A stretch of DNA of 64,000 nt from NCBI GenBank assembly GCA_964035795.1, contig OZ038320.1:9198671-9262670 (forward strand), written 5' to 3'. Source of the DNA: Pterobdella sp. o SKG-2022 (taxonomy: Eukaryota; Annelida; Clitellata; Hirudinida; Piscicolidae). The translations under genes and the position numbers were made by a program. The notes below the pieces were generated by a model. The model did no database searches. It saw nothing but the letters and a program-made list of their open reading frames with translations, and had not been told where the DNA came from. Positions 51,801 to 63,800 of this stretch are shown here, piece after piece; position 1 is the stretch's first letter, and every line of letters starts with the position of its first letter.

Positions 51801-54299
51801 ATTATGTGAGCTTGCAGGTATCTCTCCGACATGAATACTTTGTCACAATACTTACACTTTAGTTGAAAAGTAGTGATAAATTACTATTTCTTATATATAT
51901 TTATCAAAATCGAAAATAATTTTTAAAAATAAAATACTGCCTTTAAGTAGCAGTTAATACTTTTGAAGCCTATTCTTTCTCTGGTGTGAACAAAACAGAG
52001 CCTATAAGCAAAATGGTGCTCTTTGAACAGCTGAGTGAGCAAGACAACCTGAACATTACCTTTGGCCTGACTTCACAAAAATTAAAAAAGATCTACCTAC
52101 AATTACGACTTCTATCAAACTGATCAAAAGCAACGTTTTTTTTTGAAATACCATTATTTTTTTGATCATTGAAGTTGATCGAATCAAAAAGAAAATCATA
52201 TGAAAGTGTAGAAAACTTTTTGAGTTTGCCTATTGAGATGATTTTGGCATTTTTTCAGGTTTTGGGCAAATGTTTTCATTGGAGATGTTGTTGTGAAAAC
52301 AGAGGGTTGTCAGTGTTTGGAGCGTTTAATCTTGCTGTTGATAGACCCAGTAGAATTTTTGATGACATTCATTAATATTGATTCTGGAATGGTGCAGAGA
52401 ATTAATGAAGAAGATTTTGTGTGATAGTCAAACTTCATTTCATTGTATTTTAAAAGTTTATGGTAACAGATTAAAGAATTTTTATAAGATTTTCACTTTT
52501 TGTATTCTTTTCTATATTATTATTGATGTAGATGAACTTGTGTTGTTCATGTTTTTTTTGGAATTTAATATAAAAACAGTTTTCTATAGAATTTTTTTGG
52601 GCCAATCCATCGTTAAGGGTTTTCTTAATTTGTTCGTAGTGTTTTTTATTGAGTCAGAGTATTTTTTATGATTATTTTTGTTTTTTAGATTACTTCTGAT
52701 GTTTATAAACGTGATAATGATTTTACAAAAAGATTAAAGTTTGTTTAATGGCTCTCCTAAGTAGTTGTTGCTTTTCCGATGTGAGCATTGTTTTATTAAA
52801 AGTTGATCTTTTAGTATGTTTTCAATGACTTGAATAACTCAGTTTTGGCCTTCTTGTAATTGCTAAGTTTGCTTGAAATTAGAAAAAATGGATTTAAAAA
52901 AATTATAACCGGTAGGTAGCCCGAGGTGGAAGCTTTGAGGTTACCATTTGGAAAAATCGAGTTGGATGCAGTTGGGATACCGATGATGTTGGTTGTGGTT
53001 GAGATTGAAAGTGAACAGCTTGGGTGCTTTTGTTTTTATGCAATATGACCAAGAGTACCTATAAGGGTAGATCAAAACGTAGTCTGATCTAGAACTTTTT
53101 TGGAGAAAACAACGGAGTTGCATTTTTAAGTGTTTTTTTAGAAATGTTGAAATGAGATCTTGATTACGTGCCTATCTACCTTTTCGAAACAATATTCACC
53201 ATGTTTTTTGAATATATGCGTATAAAATGTCTTAGCAAACGGAAAAATGAAAATAAACTGACCAAAAAATATCTGAAGTAAATTTGAAAAAAAAACAAGA
53301 AATAGTTGAACTAACTTCATCTAAAACTGCAAAAACTTGTATATAATGAAAATGTCTCTCAGATTTTACCAATCTTCTTTGAAATACTAAAAGAATGCAA
53401 GAATAATGAACCTTTTTGAATCCATGTTCGTGCATTTTAAGAAGTTTTTGTTGGTTTATGATGATTTTTTTTCTTTTATGAGCTTCTCTTATCCACCTCT
53501 CCATTTCATTTTTTTCTTTATCTTGCTTTTCAAAAGTTTTTTGATTTTTCTAAAAAATATGTAGAATTTTTTTAAATAATCTATATTTAAAGTATGTTTT
53601 TTTTTGAAAAAGTATTTAGTGAATCTTTTGAAAAGTTAATTAATTTAATATTGAATTATTGAAAGAATCTTGCACTTCATTCATTTTATTTTCAGCTTCC
53701 TTCAAGTGGTTGATCTGCTTTTGAAGTTGTTGTATGTTTTGGAGAAAGCAATCTTGAGAAAACTTTAGAAAAAACAGTGAATATAAGGAATGTTAGTTTA
53801 TAGAAACAATAACCAATAATATTCAGTAATTAAAAATTTTAAAAAGATAAAATTTCAAAATGATAGATCAAAAATACACCCTTAATCTAAGCTTCAATTA
53901 CATTTTTTTTAAACAAACGAATATTTGTTTTTAGCTCACCAATAAGTATTCCATCATGAGTTGAGACATTTGGAAAAGTTTGATTAGTATTGGGTTATTT
54001 TCTTTTTGGTCCTAAAAATAAAAATAAAAAAATTTTGAAGATTTTTTTACCAGATTAAAATTTGAAGTTTTCCTTACAAATTCATTGTTGATATCACAAA
54101 AAACAATGTTAGCAATATTTTCTTGAAGAATACTGAAATCATTCTCTTTCAAGACATTTTCTATGTTAATAGAACCTTGGAAAAATGAATTTGATTGTTT
54201 GATATTGTTTCAAAAAAGATATTTGAAGATTAGTTGAGATATATTACTTATTTTTTTCCAATCAAGAGGTAAATTTCTTCTTCCAAATTTGAAAGCCAT
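45882..54299 (-). CDS. DZIP1: DZIP1 (Iguana) zinc-finger coiled-coil protein
   Basis: DZIP1 acts at the basal body and appendages of the centriole, in ciliogenesis and Hedgehog signalling. Seventeen exons, about 690 residues: 54299-54248 (ATG), 54175-54078, 54011-53940, 53762-53676, 53549-53412, 51856-51779, 51625-51581, 51520-51418, 51310-51221, 50983-50949, 50041-49931, 49753-~49641, 49326-48715, 48611-48534, 46709-46600, 46467-46309, 45978-45882. The N-terminal block matches the DZIP1 family: FRR-like start then LPLDWKKI, VLKENDFSILQENIANIVFC, LIKLFQMSQLMMEYLLFSQD. One C2H2 finger and long coiled coils follow. Phases agree at all junctions except between 49753-49641 and 49326-48715, where the donor is uncertain. 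A SINE lies between exons 50983-50949 and 51310-51221 or just beside them. Confidence 0.92.
48715..49326 (-). CDS. DZIP1: DZIP1 long Lys/Glu-rich exon
   Basis: A 204-codon exon, the largest of the gene, highly charged with basic runs (KSKKKLTLNKKTKKRV) and two DSWFE/NSWES-like repeats (ILDSWFENKKK; LINSWESSEEK). Similar D-L-x-x-L/I-x-x-W elements recur in the last two exons (SDLKTLVKKWSS and SSIEKWIKQA). These repeated Trp motifs may be short binding motifs; this is inference. Confidence 0.8.
50690..50836 (-). mobile_element. tRNA-derived SINE (type 2) in a DZIP1 intron
   Basis: The minus strand opens with GGCCCACATAGTTTAGATAG, continues with TAGAGCGTTAGAATAG, and has a perfect B box GGGTTCAATCCCG. 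The head is related to the SINEs at 676 and 6961, but the tail differs: it contains GGAATAGCGCCCTG and the palindrome ACCCCAATATGGGGC before GACTGAAAGTCAA. It is in the same minus orientation as the other two copies and the host gene. It lies in the DZIP1 intron downstream of exon 50983-50949. Confidence 0.75.
51779..51856 (-). CDS. DZIP1: DZIP1 C2H2 zinc-finger exon
   Basis: The exon encodes CKYCDKVFMSERYLQAHIMK followed by NH: Cys-x2-Cys, 12 residues, then His-x4-His. It follows directly, in frame, the exon ending LLKMHEHGFKK (53549-53412), the same order as in other DZIP1 proteins. The intervening intron of about 1.55 kb has no supported gene; a plus-strand ORF at 52378-52671 is hydrophobic and featureless. 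Confidence 0.92.
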
Positions 54300-54608
54300 T
54301 TTAAATTTTAAAACTTCAGCAATTTTCTTAATTTTATTTTATTTTTATATTCATCTGCTTGAAATGAAAAATGTATGTTATCTTTTTTTTGAAATGCACT
54401 TTTTTTTATAATCTTCACTATGACAACTTGAAGCAAAGAAATTGCTTTATAGTAGCAGTTCTTTTGTTTTGGGCGTTAATAAAGTTATATGAAAGTTTAA
54501 AAATGGAAAAGCGAAAGTATAGTTGAAAAAATTGAAAGTTCAATCAATAAAATATTTCAATAATATCATATTTTGATGTGTTAAAAAATTCGTTCCATAA
54601 TCAGAGTT
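54300..54608. promoter_or_regulatory. Divergent DZIP1/TMEM203 promoter interval
   Basis: Only 309 bases separate the DZIP1 ATG (minus, 54299) from the TMEM203 ATG (plus, 54609), so both 5' UTRs and promoters must share it unless upstream non-coding exons exist. It is AT-rich, with no CpG-rich core and no clear TATA-Inr pair. Shared control is an inference from spacing. Confidence 0.55.
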
Positions 54609-55013
54609 ATGTTGCAGGAGTTGTGTTCATGGCTGGGATTAACATTTTTTGAAATATGGATTAACGTTCTGTGTTTTATTGTTTTCACAGTACTTGTCAC
54701 AATAAAGTTACACTTTCCTTGGACGATGAAATGGTCAAGAGTCTTTATACCCTTCTTCACAGCCACAGCTCTAACTCTTTACTTAACTATCATCATTTGT
54801 GTACGAGCCCTATTTTACAAAAAAGCTTTCTGTAAAACCATTATTTTCAAATTGCTTTCTACATTAAGTCTTTTTAGTTTAGTTTTCTTATTGTATTATC
54901 TCACATGTACAAAGCTTTCAGAGGAAGCAGATTTATCTTACCAATTGATTTTCATTCCTGTTTATTTCATTTTCGCTATTCTCATGATTCGAGCATGTGT
55001 TTGTGCTCATTAA
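54609..55013 (+). CDS. TMEM203: TMEM203 transmembrane protein
   Basis: A 134-residue single-exon protein; the vertebrate protein is about 136 residues. TMEM203 is an ER/lysosomal membrane protein linked to calcium store handling (STIM1) and STING signalling in vertebrates. Four hydrophobic segments are visible (roughly 12-33, 47-66, 78-98 and 110-130). Family motifs are present: WLGLTFFEI near the start, FIPFFTATALTLY, CTKLSEEADL and the C-terminal ILMIRAC. The frame begins at the first ATG and has no internal intron, as in other animals. It is divergent from DZIP1 and convergent with the PDZ gene. Confidence 0.93.
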   Translation: MLQELCSWLGLTFFEIWINVLCFIVFTVLVTIKLHFPWTMKWSRVFIPFFTATALTLYLTIIICVRALFYKKAFCKTIIFKLLSTLSLFSLVFLLYYLTCTKLSEEADLSYQLIFIPVYFIFAILMIRACVCAH

Positions 55014-55448
55014 TAGTGTTGTATGTGCAAGAATTGAATCACTTTTGGTTGATGTTATATCATTGAATATATTGACACTATTTCAAATAGTTAGTTTTGA
55101 TCTAACCAATAAGTAAATCAAAAAAATGCTTCAAGTTATTATTAATTGAAAGTGTTTCAAAATCTAAACAATTCAATTCATTTTATGAAGATTCAATACA
55201 TTTTTTCATTTTATATATAATAATTTATGCTTTCAAAAATTTGATTTTACTAATTGTTTAAACGTTCTACAATCAAATCTTCAATAATGTAATACTGTTT
55301 AAAATAATTTTAAAACAGTGTTTTGATATGTTTAAACGAAATTTAATTCATTTCATAAAAATAATTCAAACCGTCAATACGTGTTAAAATAAAAGACAAA
55401 TGGACGAATTGTTTCAAAAAACATCTTATATGAAAGCATTTTTATTTA
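55014..55448. other. Convergent 3' spacer between TMEM203 and the PDZ gene
   Basis: 435 bases separate the two stop codons. It is very AT-rich with several ATTAAA/AATAAA-like words on both strands, as expected for two 3' UTRs. Nothing else is recognised. Confidence 0.5.
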
Positions 55449-58400
55449 TCAGACTGATGATCCTGGCCATGAAACAATAGTGAGTTGCAATTTTTCAGTG
55501 TTTTGGGAGGTCATCAATCTAATCGCATCACCATATGTAGCGCCATCTAACGAGATTCCATTCACTGCTAGAATGAGGTCTCCACATCTAGAAAATAATA
55601 GTGTTCAGAAAAATTGAACATCGCTATAAAAAGTATATATATTACCTTAAACCAGCTTTTTTAATGTGATGTGACGATTGATGAATAGATTTTACTAAGA
55701 GGGGCATGGGCCCAACATTCATTTTAAAGCCTCCCGCGATACTGAATCCCAAGCCGGTTGATATATTGATATCCACATTTTTCGGATAGTAACAAAAACT
55801 GTATAGATTGAAAATTATATTAAAGATTACTGTTAGTTTTATAAATAAAATGACATACTGGGGTACAGCCAGCCAAAATTTCCACGATGGAGTGAAGTTC
55901 CCGGTGCCATCTGATGTTTCACTACCTGTAGAATCGTCATTTAAGTTATTATTATAAACTGAATTATTTTTATTAAAAATACTATCGGAAAAAAGAAATA
56001 AAATCTTTATTTTAAGAACGAAAGTAGTGGTTTCATGAAAAGTTATTTAATCAAAAATTTTTTAAAATGTCAGTATTTTGTCTTTTATACCAACTGCTAT
56101 CCAATTAATTGCCATACTATTATAATCATGTGAAATAATGATGGAGTAAAAGACCTTGAAGGATATGAAGAGTGACGAATGTGCTTTTGTTTGTTTGTCG
56201 TAGAGCGTTGCTGGCCATGACATAAGTGGAATTTATAAGGTCCAGACCGTTTATCGATAAGAGGATGTCGCCTTTCTATCAAGTATTAGATTAAAGTGTT
56301 TTGGGTTATATTCGTTCAAAAGTTGTTATTGATTTGAAATATTTTGATGCGTTTTAGTTGGTATGAAGTGGCTGATCAAAGATATATTTTTTACTTCATG
56401 ACGAATGAATGAAAATGCTTCAAATATATTTTTGTATATAAAATTCCATAACTTTACGAAAATCTTTTCATTAAATTCTGTTGAACAAACTCAATTTCAA
56501 ATATTAACCATGAGATGATTCGTCTTAGCGAGACACCCTGACGGCCAGAGATTGGTGATAAAAATGGGGGTGTTAGCTTTTCCTCCTGCACTTCCCAAAC
56601 CGCCCCCTATACTCATTCCTAACACTTCTCCTTCGTTCTGAAAATTCAATTTACGTTGTGCCGCTTCTGTGTTTTGTGAGCGTGTTTGTTTTATTTTTAA
56701 TTTTAATTTTTTAAAAATAAAAATACTTCGTAAAAGTTTCAATATGCAGCCACATTTGTGCATTAAACTGAAAAAAATTTCATTCTTTTTTCACGCATTT
56801 AATGAAGAAATTTATTTTTAAAAAGTAATAGACTTATGAGCCAATCAATCAACTTTCATGAAAAACATGAGTTGAGAAGTTTCGAATTTGTAATTAAGAT
56901 TAAGTATGAATCAATTTGTTGAGCTCAGAATATAGATGCCAAAATTCAACCACTATTTCAACCAACAATACTTTTTACAAAATCGTTATTCAATGATTTT
57001 CGTTTTCAAAACGAAATAAATAAAGTAAATGGCTCTCAATGCAAGCCAATATTTTCGAAATGCTGAAAATCAATTCAATTTCAACTTAATTGAGTTCTAA
57101 ACAAAGTTTAAATTTGAATTAAGTTGGATTTAAATTTTCCTTCAACTATAAAGTTTCATTCCATTTAACCTAGATCGATAAATGCTTAGAAAATAAGAGT
57201 TTATTTATAATACACCAAATAATTTGCACAAAGCTATTTTTTTGTAAAAATATCTTTAAAAAATCTCAAACACCAAACAAAAAAATGTCTCAGAAACTTT
57301 TTGCACATGGATGACTTTATCCCTGGGCATGAACTGCAAGTCGAAGAAGTTAAAGTGGCCCTCATCATCACTGTGAACGCTGTGGTCGTCAAGATCGTTG
57401 GATGCCAAAAGAGATGGGCGGTTTTGGGAAGTAACAGGGAATTTAGACTGCGGGATTCGTGAGACTAAAAGCCTCACTTTTGTAGAGCTGTTCTGGAAGG
57501 GTATTTGTGAATGTAGTCTAATTGACTATTGAGTTTTTTGAAAAAAATGAATTATTTGGAAACAAAAGCGATAAAAATAATTTTGAAACTGTTTATAAAA
57601 TAAATGGAAAAAACAATTTTTTTTCCATCTTATCACGATTAGCTTCACCTTTATCACACGAACTGCCTCTTCCTGCGTTGCATTTATCACTTCTTCTCCA
57701 TTCACCTTTTGATCAGTGTTTTATAAAGCTTTTTATTTCAATTTTAGTTATTTAAAAGTTCCTAATTCAAGTTTTTAGCTTTAAAGGACTTGAAAACATA
57801 GTAAAATATTTAAAAATTTTCAAATAAAAATTTCCAATTTAAAAAAAATATTCAAATAACATGTTTTGTTTTTTACATTTTGTAATTATATTTATCAATT
57901 TTTTATTTACTTTTTTTTATTTTTAAAGTAATAGCGACCTGCAATATTAAATCATCAGATCTCAATGTCCCATCCCAATCCGCTATGCCTCCAGCTATCT
58001 AAAAGTGCATGTGATTATGGTTTCACAGACATTTACCACTGTTTTTTTATGCTGGATCAAATAAATGCACTCAGACTTAACTAAAATTAAAAAGATTACG
58101 AGATAATTGAGATTGAAAAAATCGAACTAATCTCTTGACCAAAATAAAACGTTTTAAACGAAATGATTAAATAATAGTTTTTTTTTAAATAAGGAAGAAA
58201 AATCCTTGTAAAGATATATGCATCAATTCCACTTTACACCGCCCATTCCTTGTTGTGTGTATAACGTTAAAGCTTCTATTTTTCAAAATTCGAAAATAAG
58301 AATAATCCGCATTTATATTCATATATAAAGTTATGGTTCTGGGCATGACGTTAAACTGCACCGAAGACAGCGTCTCCAATTTGAGACTGCTTTCCTGTTA

Positions 58401-60805
58401 TAAGCTGGATAACAGTAGACTTCGGTAACAGGTATCGACAAACTGATATCCTGGTATCGTTGTCATTTGGCTTGGTGGAGGATCATTCTTTATTGACAAC
58501 GGCAAGGCAAACGTCCCAAGTGTGGGAACGGCGCTTCTTGAAATCCGATAGTTTCAAGTTGGACGTTAGCTTGGGCTGGCAGTTCTATGAAAACTTTGTC
58601 CCAACTAAAAATGGCTATCATTAGCCGACTACTGTATACCCCAGCTACTGGGACGCCTATAGCAGTATAATCTAATATGGATATTATTTATTATTAAGGT
58701 TATATAAGAGCGATTTTAAAAATTGAGCTGCAATTTAAAAGCCTCGAAAAAAATTAATGAACGCTTTGATTTACAGCTTAAACTAGATTAACTAAAAAAG
58801 AAGAAACAAGATAAATTTTATGAATAAAATAAATCCAATTTAAAAAAAGTCAGTTCAAAGCATTTTATCAATCGTTTTTTTTATATGTCTAAAATCACAA
58901 ACGGTTTGATGGTTCTTTAAGAAATAAAGGGAACATGCAGGTTGACAGGGAACAAGAATAGTGTTTGAGCATTAGTCAAAAACTTTATTAATCAACTCAA
59001 AAAAACCTTCATAAAATAACAATAATAATCTTCAAAAATATATTACAATAAAAAATAAATAAAAATAATGAATTTATGAAAAATATCTGAAAAAATGATA
59101 AAGTTTTCATGAAGCAAAAAATATTAACAATAAATATTATCATAACAAGGCGGTGTAAATAAGTGTGGGGATTAGGACTATAATGAGATGAGCGCAGAGT
59201 TATGTGCTTCTCTGATATGATTTTGTCTTTTTGATTTAAAATTTTTCCTAAACTATTTCTAAAGGAGTGTACTTTTGAGGTAGTTTTTGAACCTCGATGT
59301 TTACTAACCGGCATTTTGAGCTTTTTAAAAGCATCAGGAAGATCTATATAATCGTGTTCGAGAGCTTTTATTCGTAGAAAACTTGAAGTAAAAGGTTCTT
59401 TCTAAGTATAATATTACCATGCTATAATCTTTTTAATTCCCAGTTTCTAAACCGGATGATATTGCATTAGAGTTTAATCCTGGTACTATAATGGGGGTTC
59501 TATTGCTGCGATCATTTTGTATCGGAGTTTGATCATTGTAATATTATGCACTTTCAAAATCATTAAAAAAATTGTTTAAAATATTTATCTAAAAGGTGTT
59601 AATGAAGAAAGATATAGGAAGACTTAAAATTGTCTTTTTAGTTTTCACATTTACTTAGAATTTCTAGTGTTAAAATTCATTTAATTTAACAATTAAGTTG
59701 ATAAATAGCCGCAAGAACTTTTATTTAAAATCTTTATTTGGAATTCCTTTTTCTAAACATCCTACTGGCATTAAAAGATGACTTGAGAAAATTAAACCAT
59801 CAATTGTAACTTTTTGGCGTTTAAAAATTAAACCTTTTATTTTCTAAATATTATCTTCTCTCAAACGTGTTTGTACTTAAATATCTCGGGTCAACTTTAA
59901 GATGTTGATTACTGAGAAATTTCTGTTTTTGAGGAAGTTTTCACAGAAACGGCACAAGTACAAACGTGAATAGGCACATAATTTTGTTTAACGATCCAGA
60001 GATCAAATTTTGGTCTTTTCTATACTTCCTTTTGCAAGACACGTTTGAACTAGTAATTTTTCTCAAAAATTAACCTTTGAAAAGTGTACCGGTGCATTCA
60101 AATATTGAATTAAGCAATAAAAATATCATTATTTAAAATTTAATTTTCTCTATCATTGTTCATGGGAGTAAAAATAATAATTTTCTATTTCAGTATTTTA
60201 TTTCCAAATTTTATTGTCCATTTATTTAAAATAAAATTCTTTTCCTCAAATACCACCGTATTGAGTCTATAAAAGCAATAAATCCAGGGTTAAAACTCGG
60301 CTTATCCTAATTTTTCAACTTCAGTCGTTAAAAAAACCTTTTTTCTATTAACTTGACATTCTTATCTTGTATATTTCAACGTTTTTTTTAATATTTCAAA
60401 GCTATTTATTGTAAATTCTTTCTAGAGACAGCTCCATGGTAGTATGCAAGCTTGTCTATTTCAATTTATATCGGTGCTTCTTGGTCGTTTTTTATGTAAT
60501 TTATTGATTATTAAAAATTAAAATAAATTGCTTACTATTTCTAGAATGTAGATTCCGTTTAGGTGTCTGGGAATTTATTAAAACAGCTATAAAACACTTT
60601 ACTATATTGTGAAAAAATTTTTAATAAAAACTTGTCTGCTTGCATTCATAATCTGCCTATCTTTTATCATCACTCGAAAACTAATTAATTAAAGCTTACT
60701 TTTGAATAAAACTTTATGCAACTTTATTTCAAACCTACTTTTTTTGAATCAGCTTGATCCCTAGTTGGTTATCTTCTTGTTTGGTCAATGTCACACCCAG
60801 CATCT
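55449..60805 (-). CDS. Multi-PDZ scaffold protein, C-terminal part
   Basis: Ten exons with fully consistent phases: 60805-60739, 59505-59453, 57994-57939, 57705-57649, 57492-57298, 56637-56509, 56275-56155, 55925-55859, 55798-55646 and 55587-55449. They encode three PDZ domains and stop at once after the third. PDZ1: LTKQEDNQLGIKLIQK, TPIIVPGL, DDLILQVNGEEV, KVRLLVSR. PDZ2: EVLGMSIGGGLGSAGG, TPIFITNL, KGDILLSINGLDL. PDZ3: STGLGFSIAGGF, CGDLILAVNGISL, LQLTIVSW, ending SSV and TGA. Such proteins assemble membrane or junction complexes. I compared it mentally with PAR-3, X11/Mint, Dishevelled, DLG and syntrophins and found no convincing match, so it is left unnamed. The N-terminus lies to the right and is not found. 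Confidence 0.85.
58430..58690. repeat. GC-richer block, probable old transposon remnant
   Basis: A 260-bp island of balanced composition inside an AT-rich PDZ-gene intron, with no open frame. Phrases such as CAAGTGTGGGAACGGCG and CCAGCTACTGGGACGCC look like LINE-derived sequence. The compositional break is visible; the identity is a guess. Confidence 0.35.
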
Positions 60806-63800
60806 CTGTAGAGTTTTTTCACCATTTCAATGTTTAAATTTATTCATAATGAATTTCCGGATTAAACTAATATTTAATCTATATTCATCGATACAAATAA
60901 TAACTTCATAAAATATGTATTATTCAAATTTTTTTTCAAACCTCATTCAACAAGGCAAAATTAAATTTAAAAAATGCTTCATTCCAATTTGGTGAAGAGT
61001 TTTTGAAACATATATCAATTGTGACACTTTGATAGAAAAAATTTTTGCATAGCTATCGTCAGCAATCTATAGTGTTTGTTCACCATGCATCACCCGTCAA
61101 TATATATTTCCAGGTAATTCTAAAATAACATTCTGTACATTTTTTATGTAATATTATTATTTTTTCAGGCACCGATGAGTTATAGGATGACCTAATTGAA
61201 CTTTCGACCTTTTATTTATATGGACTTTCGCTCGTGATGCTTGTCGTGTATTCTCAAAATTTTTTAACTTCATCAAAAAAATGTTTATTGAATGTATAAA
61301 AATTAATTTAAATTTAGATGCAACAACTTTTTTAATAATAGGAAAAACTCCTCCATTGAAATTAATTCAAACTTGTAAATACCATGGCATGAGAAAATTA
61401 ATTTAAAGATGACGTTATTATATATATCAACCTTGAACCTAAATGCCATAAAGAAGCACCACACCACGTCTATATTGCAGAGGCTAATTAAGGGTTATGA
61501 GTGGATGTCTTGATAGAGTGGTGTTGTTAGATCGCTGATATTTATAACGCTAGATGCCATGGTTTAAGTAGAAGAAAGCACTACAATTATTACTCTTAAT
61601 ATTACTGTGGATTAGATTTGTCTTTTATCTTCTTTATGTATGTTCCAATAAAAAGTTTAAAGTACCCTTGTAATTGTTTTTAATGGCTAGTTTCGGGTAT
61701 ATTTTCCAAAAATAAAAATGATCAAAAATGATGAAAAAATTTGAAACATTTTCTATTTGGAATGATGGAAACAGTGAAAAATGCGCACACTGCGGTTCTT
61801 TGACTTTTCTAGCTTGGGGATGTAAGGTAAAACAAAGCGAAAGGCATCTTGTGATGATTTATTTGGGGCGATTACATGGGACACAGGTTCGCATATAAAG
61901 CAATGAAGTTCAAAAGGTTTTCCCAAATGAACGAGTGAACGAGAAGATGGATTTATAAAATATTTAAATTGAAGGCAGTAGAAAAAATTACCAGGCGGGT
62001 TAAAGCAATGGTTTAATAAAGAGTTCAATAAAAGACTGAAGAGATTTGAAGAAAAACTAATAAAGATAAATTTTTGAAAATAAAAAATTAATCAAAAATA
62101 ATTGATTGCATTTTTAGAAAATAATTCGAAATTCAAATACCATTTTCATTCTCTCACCATAACCCTCGTTTGACCACCATGCTAATCATTCTTATTAGCA
62201 CATTTGTGGTCGATTATAATAGATGATTTAGAAGAGGGTGTATATTTTATAACGGATAAGCATGAATAAATAAGGATTCATTCAAAAACCTGCGTGAAAA
62301 TTTACATTTGAAAATATTGAAAAAACTTACAAAAAATTTTCAAAAAACCAACAAAAAGCGTCATTAAATCAAAAAAAAAATTTATTCTTGTATGGTGGGA
62401 TGAAAGTTGGGGTAACTCAGTAAAAGCAAGAAAGATGTAAAAAGCTATGACGGGCTCAGTAGGCTTACATTCATTCACCAAAGCTTCATATTTACTCATG
62501 AAACTTTCTGAATCACGAAGAACAAGTCTTTTGAGATTTGCTGTTAACCCCCATATTTTCAATGAATTCCCACTGAATTTGTATCATGAGGGTAAATTTT
62601 TCGGAGGTTATTGCTCTAACTGAGAATTGAACGATAAAAAAAGGGTGAGATAATTCCATGGATGAATTAGACGAATATAAAGAAAATGTCTCGTGTATGT
62701 GCTTGTAGGAGCATTTGACCTAAGTTTTTATGTGGAAGGAAAGATGTACTTTAGGGTTATATTCTAAGTTGGCAAGCGTGGAGTTTAATAATTAAACACT
62801 CTAAATAATCATAAATAAAACTTACTTGTGTGTAAGCCGGAAATCTCTTTTTAATGATCTTTACACATCTAATATTTCTAAATACCTTCACATGAGGGCA
62901 TTACACCATTTGTTTAAATAATTTTTTCAAATTTCAAAAAAATCATTAATATTATTATTTGAGTTGCCTGATCAAATTTTTAACTGAATGACAATTTTTG
63001 CTGTCGAAAACCTTGTAAAGCTCTAATTATTCACCACCGCGTGATTACTAGAAATTTGAATTTGATTGAATAAATTTATTTTTTCATTTTACCACCCAGA
63101 AAATATATTTTTATTTTGCATGTAAAAACTAGTTTCAAAATTTTATTTTGTTTAATGCATAGGATGAGAAATGGTAATTAAAATTTTAGAGCATAACTTC
63201 ACAGAAATGAGCAACTTTTTGGAAAGAGACGAAATATTTGAATGATTCTATCTATTTGAAAATATTCATGCATTTTCAATATTTTCAGCCAAGTTAAAAA
63301 TAACACAACATATTTATAAAGTCAAAAATGAAGAGACTTTGGTGTTTTTGTCAGCGAAAAATTATATGACATTTTTTTTAAAATTCTTTAAAAACACAAA
63401 ACGACATACGACCATCAGATAAAGCAATAGTTATCTTTAGAAAATGATTTAAAATTTGCTTCATTTAATATGACCAAACTTCTATTAATGCGTGCTTTTT
63501 CTTTATACTTTTTGTTAGAATTATTTTTTAGAAATATTTTGGTGTTTTTGATAACTGTAATTTTTGAAATAATTGAATTTTTAATCAAAAAAATTTTTGA
63601 AGAATTTTCAAAAAACTAAACGCATTTGCTTCTTCAGAGGTCAATTAAAATTTGAAGACAATCCAACTTTTACCAATAAAAAATTCAATAAAATTAATAT
63701 TTTTTCATTTTAAATAAAATTTTCCAAAAGAGTTACACAAAATTTTACATACAACGTACAATCACACCAGCACATAATTCAATCCATATTTTTGGAACCT

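Noticed and set aside
52169..52671. Two plus-strand ORFs inside the DZIP1 intron
   Set aside because: Hydrophobic, AT-driven composition, no motif, and no partner exons on the plus strand.
58184..58400. Minus-strand frame with VQFNVMPRTITLYM as a PDZ-gene exon
   Set aside because: Looks exon-like but has no usable donor, and PDZ1 closes without it; it partly overlaps a probable repeat block.
59009..59404. Minus-strand frame (LEHDYIDLPDAFKKLKMP, then a basic stretch) as a PDZ-gene exon
   Set aside because: Exons 60805, 59505 and 57994 form a complete PDZ1 in phase without it, and its phase does not fit between them. It could be an alternative exon, but I have no support.
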